This document shows, one piece after another, positions 13,372-13,753 of a stretch of DNA of 13,753 bases. A program made the translations under genes and the position numbers. The DNA comes from JANXPZ01 sp033853925 (GTDB taxonomy: Bacteria; Eisenbacteria; RBG-16-71-46), in the NCBI GenBank assembly GCA_033853925.1, contig JAWOLC010000133.1, forward strand, positions 1 through 13,753, read 5' to 3'. Position 1 is the first letter of the stretch. Every line of letters starts with the position of its first letter. Below the pieces are notes generated by a model. That model did no database searches. It worked only from the letters and a program-made list of their open reading frames with translations, and had not been told where the DNA came from.

Positions 13372-13753
13372 TCAGGCTCCCGATCTCTCCGCCGTGACGT
13401 AGATCCGACGCACCGGGATCTCGAAGTCGTAGGGCTCGCGGGTCTCGGCGGACTCGCAGCGGAACCCGGCGGCAGCCAGCAGCTCGCGCAGCTCCCCCTC
13501 GACGAAGTTCGCGAAGTACGTCGTCCGGGTCGTGCCCAGCGGATCGGGGATGAAGCCCTCGCCTTCTCCTTCCTTCACCACGACCAGAAGCTTGCCTCCC
13601 GGCTTGAGCACCCTGCGAAGCTCCCCCAGGAGAGCCGGGAGGTCGGCCTTCGGCGTGTAGAGGATGGAGTAGTAGGCGAGGATCCCGTCGAAGGACGCGT
13701 CGCGGAATCCCATGGCCTCCATCGCCATGGCCAGGAAGAAGAGCTGGTGATTC
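13372..13753 (-). CDS. Class I SAM-dependent methyltransferase, C-terminal part (cut by right edge)
   Basis: The visible 126 residues begin NHQLFFLAMAMEAMGF and continue open to the window edge, so the true start and the glycine-rich SAM-binding motif I lie outside. What is visible is the second half of a Rossmann methyltransferase: 'DASFDGILAYYSILYTPKAD' (motif around strand 4), 'ELRRVLKPGGKLLVVV' (the 'R.LKPGG.L' post-I motif with strand 5), and the C-terminal 'FVEGELRELLAAAGFRCESA' followed by a final strand 'VRRIYVTAER'. This matches UbiE/Methyltransf_11-type small-molecule methyltransferases; the substrate cannot be told. An internal ATG at 13728 is unlikely to be the real start, because the homologous region extends upstream of it without a stop. 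It is on the same strand as the efflux operon, 229 bases upstream, probably as a separate unit. Confidence 0.88.
   Translation of the reverse strand, partial: NHQLFFLAMAMEAMGFRDASFDGILAYYSILYTPKADLPALLGELRRVLKPGGKLLVVVKEGEGEGFIPDPLGTTRTTYFANFVEGELRELLAAAGFRCESAETREPYDFEIPVRRIYVTAERSGA

Overview
This is a GC-rich window from what is probably a diderm (Gram-negative-type) bacterium. It encodes a TonB-dependent outer-membrane receptor, a four-gene RND tripartite efflux operon with an outer-membrane lipoprotein channel, a TetR-type regulator, an NYN ribonuclease-like protein and a SAM-dependent methyltransferase. The composition and gene set would suit soil or sediment lineages such as Rokubacteria, Myxococcota or high-GC Proteobacteria. 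No rRNA or clear taxonomic marker is present, so lineage is inference only. I see no tRNA, insertion sequence, CRISPR array, phage gene or plasmid function.

Layout. (1) 1-135, minus: N-terminal end of a TetR-family repressor cut by the left edge, with overlapping dyads just upstream (150-166) that look like its operator. (2) 306-1100, plus: an NYN (PIN-like) domain protein with a C-terminal OST-HTH/LOTUS-like domain, divergent from the TetR gene. (3) 1366-3363, minus: a TonB-dependent receptor, convergent with the NYN gene; a 16-bp palindrome lies just after the NYN stop codon. (4) 3364-4138: a 775-bp stretch upstream of the receptor with a strong hairpin, a repeated motif and one doubtful plus-strand reading frame (3641-4078). 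(5) 4139-13142, minus: the efflux operon, transcribed right to left as periplasmic adaptor, RND pump 1 (MdtB type), RND pump 2 (MdtC type) and outer-membrane lipoprotein. The last three genes are joined by 4-base ATGA overlaps. (6) 13143-13371: a structured leader and probable promoter region for the operon. (7) 13372-13753, minus: C-terminal part of a class I methyltransferase cut by the right edge.

How the genes work together. The operon has the same order as mdtABC of enterobacteria and muxABC-opmB of Pseudomonas. Two different RND subunits are expected to form a heterotrimeric, proton-driven pump in the inner membrane, the adaptor bridges the periplasm, and the NodT/OprM-type lipoprotein forms the exit duct. 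Both pump subunits keep the paired aspartates and the lysine of the proton relay. The receptor, NYN protein, TetR and methyltransferase are separate transcription units with no proven link to the pump.

Novelty. The protein content is ordinary for such genomes. The most interesting unexplained signals are in non-coding DNA: tandem and nested hairpins in the efflux-operon leader, the last of which contains the Shine-Dalgarno sequence of the first gene; the repeated motif and 9-bp hairpin upstream of the TonB receptor; and the three-arm operator-like element at the TetR/NYN divergent promoter region. I do not see a clear, previously undescribed multi-gene system.
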